Assembly: GCF_004193775.1 (NCBI RefSeq)
Contig: NC_041003.1
Location: 39,437,611 to 39,501,610, forward strand
Length of the DNA: 64,000 nucleotides
Direction: 5' to 3'
From: Glycine soja
Taxonomy: Eukaryota > Streptophyta > Magnoliopsida > Fabales > Fabaceae
The translations under genes and the position numbers were made by a program. This document shows, one piece after another, positions 1 through 12,600 of the stretch; within the stretch, counting starts at the first letter, position 1, and every line of letters begins with the position of its first letter. The notes under the pieces are model-generated. The model did no database searches and was not told the origin of the DNA. It worked only from the letters and a program-made list of their open reading frames with translations.

Positions 1-319
1 TATTATTAAGTGAACATGACCTACTACATAAATGAGCTAACATGCTATTAAATCATTCTTTATAGCTCTAGTAAGTATGTGTCCACCCATAAGTGGAAAA
101 TAATTTCATTAAGATATATTCAGTGTCCAATGCACTGTTAAAATAATCACATCCACTTTTGCAAAAACCAATGTTTGTATATTGAGTTGTTTTTATTCAT
201 GCCCATTATACTTAAATCACTTATACACTTCATTTTATATCTTTATAAGTGATGTCCAACGAAGTACAAAAGGACAATGTTAGCCACAAAGGTATGTACA
301 CGAAGTTGCTTTTTGAATT

Positions 320-793
320 TGTTGGGATTCAATCAATCAACCTAATTTGATTCTAACAGACAATCATCAATCCTAACCACATGCTTTCTATCCATTTAGA
401 GAGAAATTACTGCATAAAGATTAATGAAACCCCATTGTGTTCCCATACTCATAATCATGATAAAAACTAAATGCGGAAGCGTACCTAGATTAGCCATAAT
501 GAAATGATGAAAGGTTGATGAGAAGATTGGTTTTACGATCTTCCAAATGTAGAGAGCCCTTTTTCTTCTCTGATTTTTTCTCTTCTGATGGGGATAAAGA
601 GAAAAGAAAAGCGAAGCTCCTCTCTACAAATGGGGACCATAACCTCTTATATTGGTAATTGCCATCAATTACCCCAAATTTGATAATTATAATTTGACCT
701 CTCATCAAATTATAATATCACTAATGGTATATACACAATTAACCTTTCATGACATATATGCCCTTAGTCATAATTTTATATTGATTAGATCAC

Positions 794-854
<61 letters not shown>

Positions 855-865
855 TGACCCTAACA
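320..865 (-). repeat. 3' LTR of the copia element
   Basis: On the plus strand it begins TGTTGGGATTC and ends CCTAACA. It aligns over most of its length with 5894-6477, including the block describing the pyrimidine-rich stretch near 550-600. A long (TA)n tract (about 797-852) has expanded here and replaces about 45 bases that are still present in the other LTR. The difference between LTRs, beyond the microsatellite, suggests an insertion that is not very recent. Confidence 0.88.
797..852. repeat. (TA)n microsatellite inside the 3' LTR
   Basis: An uninterrupted TA dinucleotide run lies within the left LTR copy. The matching position in the right LTR has a shorter run (about 6433-6459). Confidence 0.95.
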
Positions 866-1190
866 AATATAGGTTCTTACAATCCTTATGAATGTGTTAG
901 ACTTTATGAGCTCAAAATTTGCCATTACCTGCCTTGAGCATATTCCAAAAATCTTGTTCATTGATTACATCCGCATGTAGAACCAAAGCACCTTTCATTG
1001 TATCAATCACAACTAAACCCATCAATGATCACTAATGCTGACAGAATCAAATGACATAGACTCATCATGAAATGTGTAGCATGAAAATTACGTGAAGGTG
1101 GCCTGTACACGTCTATTTTCAACTGGTCCTACTTTACCTCAATGAGATCATTTAATAACCTTGATGTACAAAGTGTAATAACTGAATAAT

Positions 1191-1193
<3 letters not shown>

Positions 1194-1276
<83 letters not shown>
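1194..1276. repeat. Compound (CA)n(TA)n microsatellite
   Basis: About 49 bases of CA repeats run directly into about 34 bases of TA repeats, in the non-coding stretch between the RNase H remnant and the 3' LTR of the copia element. Confidence 0.95.
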
Positions 1277-1277
<1 letters not shown>

Positions 1278-1329
1278 CCAAATATATCCAAAAGTCAATG
1301 TATGCATACATAAAAGTGACTAACTCCCA

Positions 1330-2083
1330 CTAAACCAAAGATTCCTCGAACTGTAAAACACCCATGTGAGCAACATGCTCATGAAAGACTTTGGGTGGAA
1401 GTCCCTTAGTAAGAGGATCTGCTATCATGGAGTTTGTCCCTAAGTGTTCTATGGAAATTTGTCCACTCTGTACCCTTTCCTTAACAACTAGGAACTTGTT
1501 GTCAATATTGTTTGACTTGGTCGAGCTCCTATTGTTGTTAGAATACAATACAAGTGATTTATTGTCACAATATAACTTAAGTGAGATTTCACTTCCTTCC
1601 ACAATTTTCAGCCTCGTGACAAAATTTCTCAGCCATATTCCATTATTTGATGCCTCATAGCATGCCACAAATTCTTCCGCCATGGTGGATGAAGTAGTAA
1701 GGGTTTGCTTGGCACTGCGCCAAGAAACCGCACCGCTGACTAACATGAAAATGTAACCCAAAGTGGATCTTAAACTATCTAGGCATCTTGCAAAATCCGA
1801 GTCAGAATACCCAGTGATCTCCAATTGATCTGACCTCTTGTATGTGAGCATATAATACTTTGTTCTCTTCAATTACCTTATAACTCTTTTTGGCTGTTTT
1901 CCAATAATCCATTCTTGGATTGCTTAAATATCTGCCTAATACCCCAACTATGTATGCTATATCCGGACGTGTATATACTTGGGCATACATCAAACTCCTT
2001 ACAGCTGATGCATAGGGAATCTTCTACATTTCCTAAAATCCCAAATTTCCTTTTGGGCATTGTTTGAGACTGAACTTGTCTCC
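1330..2083 (-). pseudogene. Copia RT C-terminus and RNase H remnant
   Basis: Minus-strand reading gives the end of the copia reverse transcriptase (GDKFSLKQCPK near 2083-2051, then YAQVYTRPDIAYIVG). It is followed by RNase H with YSDSDFARC, SWRSAKQTLTTSSTMAEE and LYCDNKS, and ends in the IADPLTKGLPP-type tail. The RT fingers and palm, including the catalytic YVDD box, are absent because of the deletion that joins this part to integrase. A frameshift near 1870-1890 separates the TRPDI segment from the RNase H frame. The RNase H reading frame itself is open for 180 codons (1330-1872), so the copy is not extremely old. It would degrade the RNA strand of the cDNA hybrid in an intact element. Confidence 0.88.
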
Positions 2084-2090
2084 TAAAATC

Positions 2091-2910
2091 CCCAGAGTGA
2101 CTCTAGTAAGTTAGAAGGACAAATCATGCTTCTTACTATATCCTTAAGAGTTCTATTTCATCTTTCAGCTACATCATTCATGTTAGGTGACCCCAACATG
2201 GTGTACTGTGGGACGATTTCACATTCCTCTAGGTACCTGGCGAAAGGCCTCGGACGTTGTTCACCTGAACCATCATATCTGCCATAGTATTCACCACCAC
2301 GGTCAAATCTGACACTCTTGATTCTTTTGTTGAGTTGATTTTCAACTTCAACTTTAAATGTTTTGAACACATCCAGAGATTGTGACTTTTCATGTATAAC
2401 AAACAAGTATGCATATCTGGAGTAATCGTCTATGAATGATATAAAATATTGTTGACCATTCCATGAAGGTGTATGAAATGGCCCACAAATGTCTGTTTGT
2501 ATCAATTCCAAGATGTCTGTAGCTCTATATGCACCTAATTTCTTGCTTTTGGTCTGTTTACCTTTAATGCATTCAACACAAACATCAAAGCTTGTGAAAT
2601 CAATGGAATCCAAGATTCCGTTTGACACAATTCGTTCAATTCTGTTCTTAGAAATGTGACCTAAGCGCTTATGCCATAATGCTCCTGAGTTTGTATTATC
2701 AATTCTATGCTTAGTACCACGCAATTCTGCATTAAAGGATTCACCATAGGAAGCTACAGTATCAAGTAAATATAGATTATCATAAGCCAAGAGTGAACCA
2801 GTTCCAACAATATCTGAATTAAAAGACAACCTAAACACATTGTTTTCAAATGAACACAAATAACCCAATTTGTCCAAATAAGAAACTGAAACCAAATTTC
2901 GTCTAAATGA
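2091..2910 (-). pseudogene. Copia GAG-pre-integrase and integrase core remnant
   Basis: The minus-strand frame 2895-2158 shows the pre-integrase zinc-binding region (LWHKRLGHISKNRI, later CVECIKGKQ) and the integrase core (LIQTDICGPF, FISFIDDYSRYAYLF, VRFDRGGEY). The two core aspartates (TDICGP and IDDYSR) and DRGGEY are visible. The frame stops just after NDVAER, where the family continues with an NRTL-type motif. Shortly beyond, at ESLWG (about 2103-2091), the sequence jumps to the end of RT, so the integrase C-terminus is deleted. Its beginning (FRRNLVSVS, near 2910) is cut from the protease by the solo LTR inserted at 2915. Confidence 0.9.
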
Positions 2911-2914
2911 CGAT

Positions 2915-4078
2915 TGATCGAGGCCGTACCCGAATCAAATAAACATGAAAATGCAGTAACTAGGAAGTGATCCTAGGTCGTTTCCCAACGAGCAGTGACA
3001 AGCCAAATGTTCATAATATACTTGCAGTAACAGTAACGATGGGGGGGGGGGGTTTGGTTGTTTGGTAATTAAAGAGCAGACAAATAAAATGGAATATGAA
3101 ACTACTAATATTAAAAACGGGTTGTTTCCTCTGATTCAGAAGCCACTCTCTTATCCTGGGTTATGGAGAATTCGTCCCTAACAGTCAACCACTTAATCCA
3201 ACCCTATTTCAATTTACTAAGCGAAAATCAACTTAGGGTTTTCAATACGTGATTAGGCACCACATACACCAGTTAGCCCTTTGTCCATTAAGCATGAACG
3301 CAAGTTAGGCTCAGAGGCAATTAATCGAACACGAAGCGTGCACTGATTAATATTCACGAAATTGGGATAACTGGTGAAGGGAAAACTGCCAGGAAACCAC
3401 ATTACAAACGAAACCTCAAAGAGAGTTGGGCTTCGTCCTCAAAAGGAAACAACACCAGAAAATCTAGCCTTCCATGGATTCAAACAGAAAACGCAAATGA
3501 AACATGAAGCAGAAACGTAAATGAACAAGAACGTAAATGAACAGAAACGTAAGTGAACAGAAACGTAAATGAAAGTAGAAGAAGAAGCAAGAATGAACTC
3601 GTAATTAGAAGCAGAAAACGGAAATTTGCATTAAGAACGAAAACTGTAACAAGGGCACAGAAAAACGTGAAAACCTAAAACCAAAGCTCTGAATAATGAA
3701 AATAGCATAGCAGAATAGAATGCCCTGCACGAATCCCAAGGCAGCTATTTAAAAAGAGTCACTCAAAGTCACTGGGCCCTATTTCAATACTCTGGCCCAA
3801 AACGAAATAAACACTGAACAACATAAAATAAAATTGCGAAATTTCCTAATTAGAAATTAACTAAGGTAAGCGCTGCTTTATTTGCCCTCTTCAAGTCCAC
3901 AACCAAAATCCGGATTAAGCCCAATGTTTCATTAATTCCTGAAATTAGATTAAAAACATCAAATTAGCTAAATGAGCCCAAATAATAAAACTGCCTAATT
4001 AATTGACAATTAAGACCAATCAATAATTAAAATGGTGCAAAAAGGGTTTAGAAAATAGAAGAAAATGATGGCACATCA
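2915..4078 (-). mobile_element. Solo LTR (1164 bp) nested in the copia pol gene
   Basis: On the minus strand it runs from TGATGTGCCATC to ...CGATCA, giving canonical TG...CA ends. It is flanked by CGAT at 2911-2914 and 4079-4082. The copia frame reads up to DTFVV on one side and resumes at SFRRN on the other, which fixes the insertion point. No protein-coding domain is found inside. A TATA-like TTTAAATAGC lies in the minus-strand middle (around 3745-3755), consistent with LTR promoter structure. The retrotransposon family is not identified. Such solo LTRs arise by recombination between the two LTRs of a full element. Confidence 0.85.
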
Positions 4079-5108
4079 CGATACAACAAAAGTGTCTTTC
4101 AAATCCAAATAAAAACCAGTACATAATAATAATCTAAAATGCCATATAGCTTCCACCTCCACCGATTTACCATCTCCAACATAGATCCATCTTTCAGAAT
4201 CAATTGGCTTCCGGTAGCTTAGGCAACCCTGAATTGAAACACTAATGTTAGTAGTGACACCAGAATCTAACCACCAAGTGTTTCTAGGCATTGAAGCTAA
4301 ATTGACCTCAGAACAGACCAAAGTAAGAAACACACCTTTCTTTGCACGCCAAGCATGATATTTGGTACATTTCTTCTTTACATGTCCATGCTTACTGCAA
4401 AAGAAACAATTGTCACCTTGATTTTGTTTCTTTTGTGTTGGACCCTTAGCAGCTTCATTCTTGGGCTCCTCAGTTCTTTTTCTTTTGCCCTTGTCTTTAG
4501 AGGTACTTACAACATGAGCACTTTCAGTCCTTTCTTGCTTCAGCCTTTCCTCTTCTTGCACACAGTATGAAATGAGCTCATTAAGAGACCATTTCTCCTT
4601 CTGACAGTTATAAGAGATCTTAAATTGACTAAACTGTGAAGGTAGAGAAATTAGCACTAAATGAATAAGCAAGTCTTTTGATAGCTCAAGCTTTAGTGCC
4701 CTTAATCTTGAAGCAATATTTGACATTCCCAAAATGTATTCCCTGACATTTCTTTTGCCTTGATACTTCATGGAAATTAAGTTCTGAAGAAAAGTACTTG
4801 TTTCCGTCTTATCGCTTTTTTCCAAAGCGCTTTTCAATTTCAACAAGAAATTCTTTGGTACTAGTTATATCATCTGAAACAGTGCCCTTAAAGACCTCAA
4901 GAATGTCAGCTCTAGTTATATCATCTGAAACAGTGCCCTTAAAGACCTCAGGAATGTCACGCTTAATGATCATAAGACTCATGCGATTTGAGTGATCCCA
5001 CTTCTCATGAAGTTTCCTCTGTTCAGAGGTATTGAAATCCATAGGAGAATGGGGTTTCTCAATCCTTAATGCAAGGTCTAGATCCATGCAGCCAAGAACA
5101 ATTTGCAT
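4076..5108 (-). pseudogene. Copia gag and start of protease, frameshifted
   Basis: Minus-strand gag starts at 5108 (MQIVLGCMDLDLALR). It contains the UBN2-type region with KWDHSNRMSLMIIK, then FLQNLISMKYQGK and LVLISLPSQFSQFK. A zinc knuckle of the CX2CX4HX4C type (CFFCSKHGHVKKKC) follows, then the protease site WWLDSGV and FYLDLKDTFVV. A single frameshift around 4810-4846 splits the protein into two open frames. A 51-bp in-frame tandem duplication encodes EVFKGTVSDDIT twice (about 4859-4960). Protease is cut after DTFVV by the solo LTR. Gag would form the particle that packages element RNA; this copy cannot do so as read. Confidence 0.9.
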
Positions 5109-5878
5109 GTTCTCCTTTCAATCGTTAAAATTTGTACCATTAAGAACCGGAATCGAATTCAGATTAGCAGATATAGAAGCAACAACTAGAAAGATCAAAA
5201 CAAATAATACAATAAGCTCACAGAACAATCATCAATGCATTTAAATAATAGTATATCCCATCTCAAGATATCTAGTGCACCATTAATATCAAGTATTTGG
5301 ACAGTGGTATTAATTGCTAGTGATATCCTTGTTGTAATGTTCAAACATTGATAATAAAAGCATATCAAATAACAAACCCATCTTTTGTGTGACTTATCAT
5401 TCACATGCAAAACCTCATAATTATCACACGTTTAACATCACAGGTGTGTATGTAAATTAGTTAAATGGTAACTTTCCTTTGAGGCAATCACCATTCATAT
5501 AAATAATCACACACGTTAACATTTCTCATGAACAATCTACACAAGAGAGGTCACTTTGGTGATATCTTGATTCAATTAGCTCATTTAAATGCTAAACAAT
5601 TAAAATGATATACCATAGCTAAATTTTGAACATTGATGCACCAAATCCAAAATTAAAACATTTCTAGAGTAAATTATTTTAACTTTATTTATTTATTTTA
5701 AATTTTAGAAGCCCGTGATTGTTATTTTAATTTACTACAACGACCTCTAAAAGTAAGAATTATGTGTATATCTTACCAACAATATGTAAAATATCTAAGT
5801 TCATTTAAAATATAGAATATGCCAGCAGCAGCTTGATTAAATAAAATTTCCAAAATTATACATGAATCAAGTATGGGT

Positions 5879-5891
5879 GGCTTTGATACCA
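5879..5891 (-). other. Primer-binding site of the copia element
   Basis: The minus strand reads TGGTATCAAAGCC, one base different from the TGGTATCAGAGCC complement of plant initiator tRNA-Met used by many copia elements. It lies two bases inside the LTR edge at 5894. It sets the element's direction and identifies the right LTR as the 5' LTR. Confidence 0.88.
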
Positions 5892-5893
5892 AA

Positions 5894-6477
5894 TGTTGAA
5901 ATTCAATCAATCAACTTAATTTGATTCTAACAGACAATCATCAATCCTAACCACATGTTTTTTTATCCATGTAGAGAGAAATTACTGCATAAAGATAAAT
6001 GAAACCCCATTGTGTTCCCACACTCATAAATATGATAAAAACTAAATGTCGAAGCGTACCTAGATTAGCCATAATGAAATGATAAAGGGTTGATGAGAAG
6101 ATTAGTTTTTTATGATCTTCCAAATGTAGAGAGCCTTTTTTCTTCTCTGAATTTTTCTCTTTTGATGGGATAAAGAGAAAAGAAAAACGAAACTGTACGT
6201 CTGTCGCTCCTCTCTACAAATGGGGACCATAACCTCTTATATTGGTAACTGTCATTAGTTACCCCAAATTTGATAATTATAATTTGGCCCCTCATCAAAT
6301 TATAATATCACTAATGGTATCTACACAATTAGCCTTTCATGACATATATGCCCTTAGCCATAATTTTATATTGATTAGACCACTTTAATATTTTGGCTAA
6401 TAAAATAATGATCCTAACTCATTCAATTATGTGATATATATATATATATATATATATATGACCTAAAATTGTTAACA
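5894..6477 (-). repeat. 5' LTR of the copia element
   Basis: The plus strand runs from TGTTGAAATTCAATC to ATTGTTAACA and matches 320-865 through most of its length. It retains about 45 bases (near 6391-6435) that the left copy has replaced by a (TA)n expansion. Confidence 0.88.
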
Positions 6478-8388
6478 AAATTTCCTATTTTCCTATCTTT
6501 ATTTTAATTGCTAACATTTGAATTTAAGGAAATAACAGAATAGAAGGGAATAGAAGGATTTTGCAAAATATCCCCTCAAAGGTCGTTTTTCGTCGCAAAA
6601 AAGGAGCACATGTAGTTGTTTGTACTTTTATTTGTTTCCTCTCTAATCAAAGTGTGCCACATTGCATTGCCTCCAGCTTTGAGACAACAGTAATTTCAAT
6701 AATGAATTCTATAAAAGGCGTCTCATGTTCAAGAATCAATAACAAAGAAACATCAAGTGAAAACAAGCTAAAGTTCAATGAAGCGAAACTTTGTTAAAAT
6801 CAATGGATGATACACTTGCACTTAATTTGTTCATCCTTTGCTAAGTGAAGTTTATTTGTATTTGAGCTTTATTGTGTATTCACTCTCTGAGTGTTATTAA
6901 ATCGTTGTATTCATTCAAACTTTTGTTTGTAAAAGTTAGGAATAACTTAGTGAAAACTAATACTTTGGTGTTCTAAGATTCAGGGGGAGTCTAAGGGTGT
7001 CCCAATAGTTATATAGAGAATACTTATGTAGCTAGGAGTGATAGGATAAAATACTTGTATGTAATCAAATTCTAATTAGTGGAACCCTTTGTAGTTTTGT
7101 AAAATAGAACTGAATCTAGCTTTGTTTGAATAAATAAGTATAAATCAAGTGTTTCTACTTCTCTTGTAAGCTATTTGTTTAAGTATTCTTTTAAGTTCAT
7201 CTTGACACACTTGCTCATCAAGTGTTTTTTGAAAACTTTACTTATTTATTATTGGATGATAACTTTTTGTTTTCACTAATACTTGTTTACAGTTACTGAA
7301 TGACATAATCAGTTCGGTGTTTTTCAAATATGTTTGATAAAAAGTTTTCATTTGTGAAAAATATATTATCTTTGATTAACACATTATTCAACCCTTTGTA
7401 TAGTGTGATTTTTTTTTTATATTTTAAACATTATTTAAGGAAATCAAATTCAATACCACTTGTACTAACGACTTGTTGGTAATGAATTTTTCAATGTCAA
7501 CAACCTCCACATGTGCTAAATTTTGAGTATTTTACTTTACTTCTGCAATATGAGTATAGTATTTTTCTTTAAAAGAAAAATGACTACTTGTTTGTAACTA
7601 TGATTTGAGTCTTTAGAGTAAATAATTTGAGTCTGTGTTCCCTTAAAGTTCGCAAAGGTCCTATTTTAGACTTAATGTTTTTCCAAAAAGTGGTTCTCAT
7701 TTTACTTATTTTTCGAGATCAATGACTTTCTTATATGTTATAATTTGACTATTTTATTTTAGTCCTACAATTACATAAGTTGAAGACGAGGTCATTGTTA
7801 TTTTTTTTTAAAAAAAAACACAGTCCTTATTCTCTTAAGATAAATAAGGCTCTATTTTTTCCCCTTAATTTTGAGTTATTTAAGTCTGAAAGTACGAAGA
7901 CAAAATGTTATGTTGCTCAACTGTTATAATATAAATCTAATATTTGACCATCTAAATATGTTTTAGAAAATATTTTTATAACTGAATTAATAAATATTAT
8001 ATATTTATATTATATTTAACATTTTACATAAATATTACATCATTATTATTAATATTAGTTGGAGAAAGAATAAATAATAATAAATTTAAATATACTTAAT
8101 ATTTTAAAGACAATATCTAATTAATTAAAATACAATTCATCATCTTGCTCAATTTTATTGTAATTATGTTTAATATGTTAATTTTAAAAAACTATTAATT
8201 TTATCTATGTATAAATATTTTTAAAATATACCAAATATAAATATAAAATATATAATTTAAACAAATCTGTATAACGCACTGGTTTAAAATCTAAAATCAG
8301 TTAAAATTGTAATTGTAACCCATAAAATGAAAAGAGATACGTATAAAATAAAAATTACCATAAGACATAAATAAAATGATAAAATAAA

Positions 8389-8426
<38 letters not shown>

Positions 8427-9693
8427 TTTGTACCCAATTTTTTCCCGGGAATTTTGCTTCCCAATTTACAAAACATCACAAATTTTGCCCCTACGTAAAA
8501 AAACAGGCGACAATTAATGAAACCGTCATAATATTATCTTAATTGAGGTGGTTTAAAGAAAAAAGAACTCCTAGAAAATATCTTAATTGTGATAATTTTT
8601 CTACATGAGGAATAAGTTCACGATGTTAGTAAATCGAGGTCCAAATTCGTAAAAATAATTTGGAAAAACAAAATTTGCGACATTGTAAAACGTTGGAGGG
8701 ACAAAAACTGTAAATAAGCCTAAAATTTCACTAGCCAGATAAAATATATATTTCATAATGAAGCCCTATTGTAAAATCTTTATGATCGATCAAGAATTAG
8801 ACACAAGACTTTTATTTTATGGTAAGATAAATTTTTCGAGTACTTCTCTCCCTAATTGATCTTTTAATTTAATTGGAGTACAGTTCTATGTGTTTACAAG
8901 TTGTTTCGTTAAAGAGTATTTTATAAACTCAACTACTCAAGTGTTCTAGAATTGATCATTTGAGATCTCTTTAAGTGGTAATTTTATCTTAAGACTATTT
9001 TATAATCTTAACCCTTTTAACGCAATCTACCATTTGCAAAAAGAGGAGGATCTTCTTTAGGTAGCCAAGCATTCCTACCACATTGCTCCACTTGTGCCTT
9101 TGCTAAGAACTCCTTATGAACCAACACGACAACACCATTTAGTTTCACCACACGAAGGCAGAAACCACTAATGCAGAGAATGCACAGACCCACAAACAAG
9201 GCATCTTTTTGGTACATATAATTTCATATTTCAATATTCCATTGTTTGACTATTTATGAAAGCCACCTAAGCATAAGCTTAAGCAGGTAACTTACTCTAA
9301 AAAGGAAAGGTAATTGGTTCCACTTTCTTCTATGGAGATTGGTGGATTGCAAATTATTACATGCATATGGCATATGCTCTCAATCGAAGATATATTATAA
9401 TCTTTACCAATTGAAATTTTATGACACCAACCCATCTATCCCATTTTCAAAAAATTACAAAAATAATATACAACCTCAAATAACCATATACTTTCAAATC
9501 GCTAAGCTATCTAAGAACTCAAATGGTTCTATGCAAGGTATAAACCTATACTAGAGTAAAATTCCTTCTTTCTTTACACTAAGATTTATCACTACTCCCC
9601 AAGAAACAAGCACATGGATTAGAAGAAAATATGAGAGAGACCCATATAACCAATGTCACCAACTATGATCTTATCCCCTCTTCGATGTCTTAT
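6478..9693. other. Intergenic stretch without a supported gene
   Basis: AT-rich DNA between the copia element and the BELL1-like gene. Around 6850-7260 the wording (for example CAGGGGGAGTC near 6982) resembles LTR-retrotransposon non-coding sequence, but no paired LTR or coding domain was found. A (TA)n tract sits at about 8393-8420. A 66-codon minus-strand frame at 9017-9217 has mixed composition and could be an old exon fragment, but I recognise no family. The 3' UTR of the BELL1-like gene should occupy part of the sequence just left of 9694. Confidence 0.6.
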
Positions 9694-12600
9694 TTAGGCC
9701 ACAAAGTCTGGTAGCAATTGTGCAGCAAACCTCTTTGGGTTCTGCATGTTGATGCTCTCAAATGCTGCTGAAGAGTGAGAAGTGGAATTATTCAATGCAC
9801 CAAACTGGTTTGGTTCACCAATGTCCAACCCTCTTCCTAATTGAATGTTTTGGTTTGGGAGAAAACTTTGGTGTGTTCCTGACAATGTGTCACAATGAGG
9901 AAGACCAAGAGTGAGGGAAACTCCATTATTACCTGAAAACCTTGGTGTGAATTGCTCAGCATCAAACCTACCAATTTCCTCCATAGGGTATTGTCCAAAA
10001 CCACTAATGAAGTTTGTTTGGTTCCCCATGAAAGTGTAGCCATCCCTATTCTGCCTCTCAAGATCCATAGAGAGTTGTTGCTCATTGTTTGCCTCATTGG
10101 CTTTCACATCCATGTTGATTGAAGGGACACGGTTTGGAGAGCGTAGAATTTCATGGTTCCTTGGCTTTTTAGGACTTCCTTGTGTGATTCCATCAAGTTC
10201 TGATGACCCCATGAAACTGAATCCTGATTGGTTCTTAACACTTCCCCCTACAGGTGATGTTGATGGTGGAGAAGTTGAAACTATAGGAGTGTTCTGGTTT
10301 TTGGAAACATCTTGTTTGGAATTGAAACTTTTGGATTCAATTTCAGAGGCAGCACGTTTCTCTTGTGGAGTTGATGTTTTTGTAGCAGGATCTTCACCAT
10401 TCTTGCTTGATTTCTCCTCAGAACCATTTAGTTCATGATCTTTCATCTCCTCCAAGTACATTTCCTCCACCATTGGCTTCCAAAGCCGAACTCGAGCATT
10501 TATGAACCAATTTGAAACCTGTTCCATTACCAATATTCATTGTTTGCATGATCCAAGTTATAACCAGGAATGCAAACAAGTTTTAATAGAATTCTGACAA
10601 TAATGAATTAAGAGTGTATTACATAGGATGAGAGAATTACTTGCTAACATTCCTCATGCTTTAGTGAAACTAAAAATGTTAACAATATTGTCTGATATAT
10701 TCTTTTGAATATATTTTTTATTATTAGTTGAAATTTATTCAAAAACATAAAATTTTCATGAGTTTTACTTATTTAATGAATCCCACTAACAATTTTGTAA
10801 TTTCAATAAATTTTAATCAAATAATAAAAAATGAAAAATTATTATATAATTTAGAATTATCAGATTGACATGTAATTGAATCTCATTTGTTCTTTTTCAT
10901 AAATTTAAAATTTTGATTATATGTCATTTAAAGATTAATTGAGCCCATCATCACGTGATAGTATTAAACTATATAATAATTTCTTCTATTAAATGTTAAA
11001 AAATATTTTGCTATCACTCATTGTAACTATAAATGAGAGGCAGAAAAATTCTTAATCAATAGTAGTGGTGTTACCTGGCTTCTGGTGAGCCCTGTTTGTT
11101 TTGCAAGCATGTGTTTGTCCGAGTCCTTGGGATAACTGAAAAAAACCAAACTCAAGTCATTTCAACACAAAGAACCTTCAACTTACAAAATATAAAAAAA
11201 AATGAGATTTTGGGTGTCCTTACGGGTGGAGAAAGTGTTCAAAGAGCCAAGCACGCAGAACAGAAACCGATCTCTCAGGCAATCCTCTCTGGGGTCTCCA
11301 AGCATTGTGATTGATCATTCCCAATTGTTGAATAGCTCTCTGTTGCCTTAGATGATGATCCACATATTTGAGCCTAGACCCTTCAATTTTAGCACCAAAG
11401 CAATCCTCTTCCCCCAAACTCTTGTTTGCAGCTCTGATTTGCCCCGTTATTGCATCCTTCAGACACCGAAATTGCTTTGAAATTGTTTGCAATGCTAGAG
11501 CAGTGTACGTCCTCGCTGAGCCTATCCCAGCAGCTTGCTCGAAAGAGGATATCACAATCTGCATCTGGCTGTGGTACTGCCTGTACCTTTGCTCCACCTT
11601 CAATCCCAAACAAAATCATGTAAATTAGAAATCAAGAAACAAAATAATGCTACTACAAAGTAGGACTATATTATAAAATTATATAATACATGACCTTTCC
11701 TTCAATAATTATTATCCCATTATTAAACTCTTGATCATCATTGGATTTGTTTATGGATTTAATACTACTAAAGCCTCAATAATCAGATGAATCTTTTGCA
11801 CTCATATCAATATTAGTGTGTGATATAAATCAACTACCAAGATTATACCCAATAATTTAAATACATAAACTACATGTAGTTTACCAACAAGTCCATCGTT
11901 TAATTGGTGTTGGGTTCGATGCTCTTAAGTAAAATTTTGAATCCAATTGAATATTCCACCATAATATCATGGATAAGAAAAATCTACATATAATTTCTAA
12001 TGGATGCAACGAGTAAGCAAATACACTTAATATTTATTCATGCACTTATTATTTATTTTTTTCAGAAAATTTTGCACTTATTACTTAAAAATAGAATAGA
12101 TTTGCTCAGGAAAAAATTTATATGCAATTTTATAAGTGTTTTTGGCACTATTGTATAATCAGAATTGATTAATTAAAGTTTCACTTCGAAAATTTGTATT
12201 GACATTTAATAGAAATCTTTATTGCACAAATTATTGAGACGAAATTCTGACTCTAATAATAAAAAAAAACAGTACCAAAAAATCTATTTTTTCATTTATT
12301 TATGCACTTATTAATCAAATCAAATACAGAACAAATTAAAAAGATTACCTCATCAAGCATGTTGATTAGCTTGGCTTTCTTCATCTGAATTTCTTGTCTC
12401 TCCGTAGTTGACAATTCAGAGCTGCGCTTCCCACTTCCCTCTCCACCAACAGAACCGTCACCACCACTAGCGGCGGTTGATGATTCTCCCACAACCTTAG
12501 TTTTCTCGAAGCACAGCTTCTTCGTTTGTTCTACCTTAATTCCGCTGTTAACATTAACAACCTCGTCCAGAAGTTCCTGCGTGGCCTTCAAGTACTTGGA

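Larger units (their letters stand above)
320..6477 (-). mobile_element. Ty1/copia LTR retrotransposon, defective, with nested solo LTR
   Basis: Two related direct repeats (320-865 and 5894-6477) bound an internal region coding on the minus strand. The order read on that strand is gag, protease, integrase, then the end of RT and RNase H, which is the Ty1/copia order. A sequence matching the initiator-Met tRNA primer site lies two bases inside the right LTR, so the right LTR is the 5' LTR. Both LTRs have TGTTA...-type ends. Flanking 5-mers are gaatt (315-319) and aaatt (6478-6482), so the target duplication matches only 4 of 5. The element is non-functional: a solo LTR splits it, gag and pol carry frameshifts, and the RT catalytic core is missing. 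Without the 1164-bp insert it is about 5.0 kb. Confidence 0.92.
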
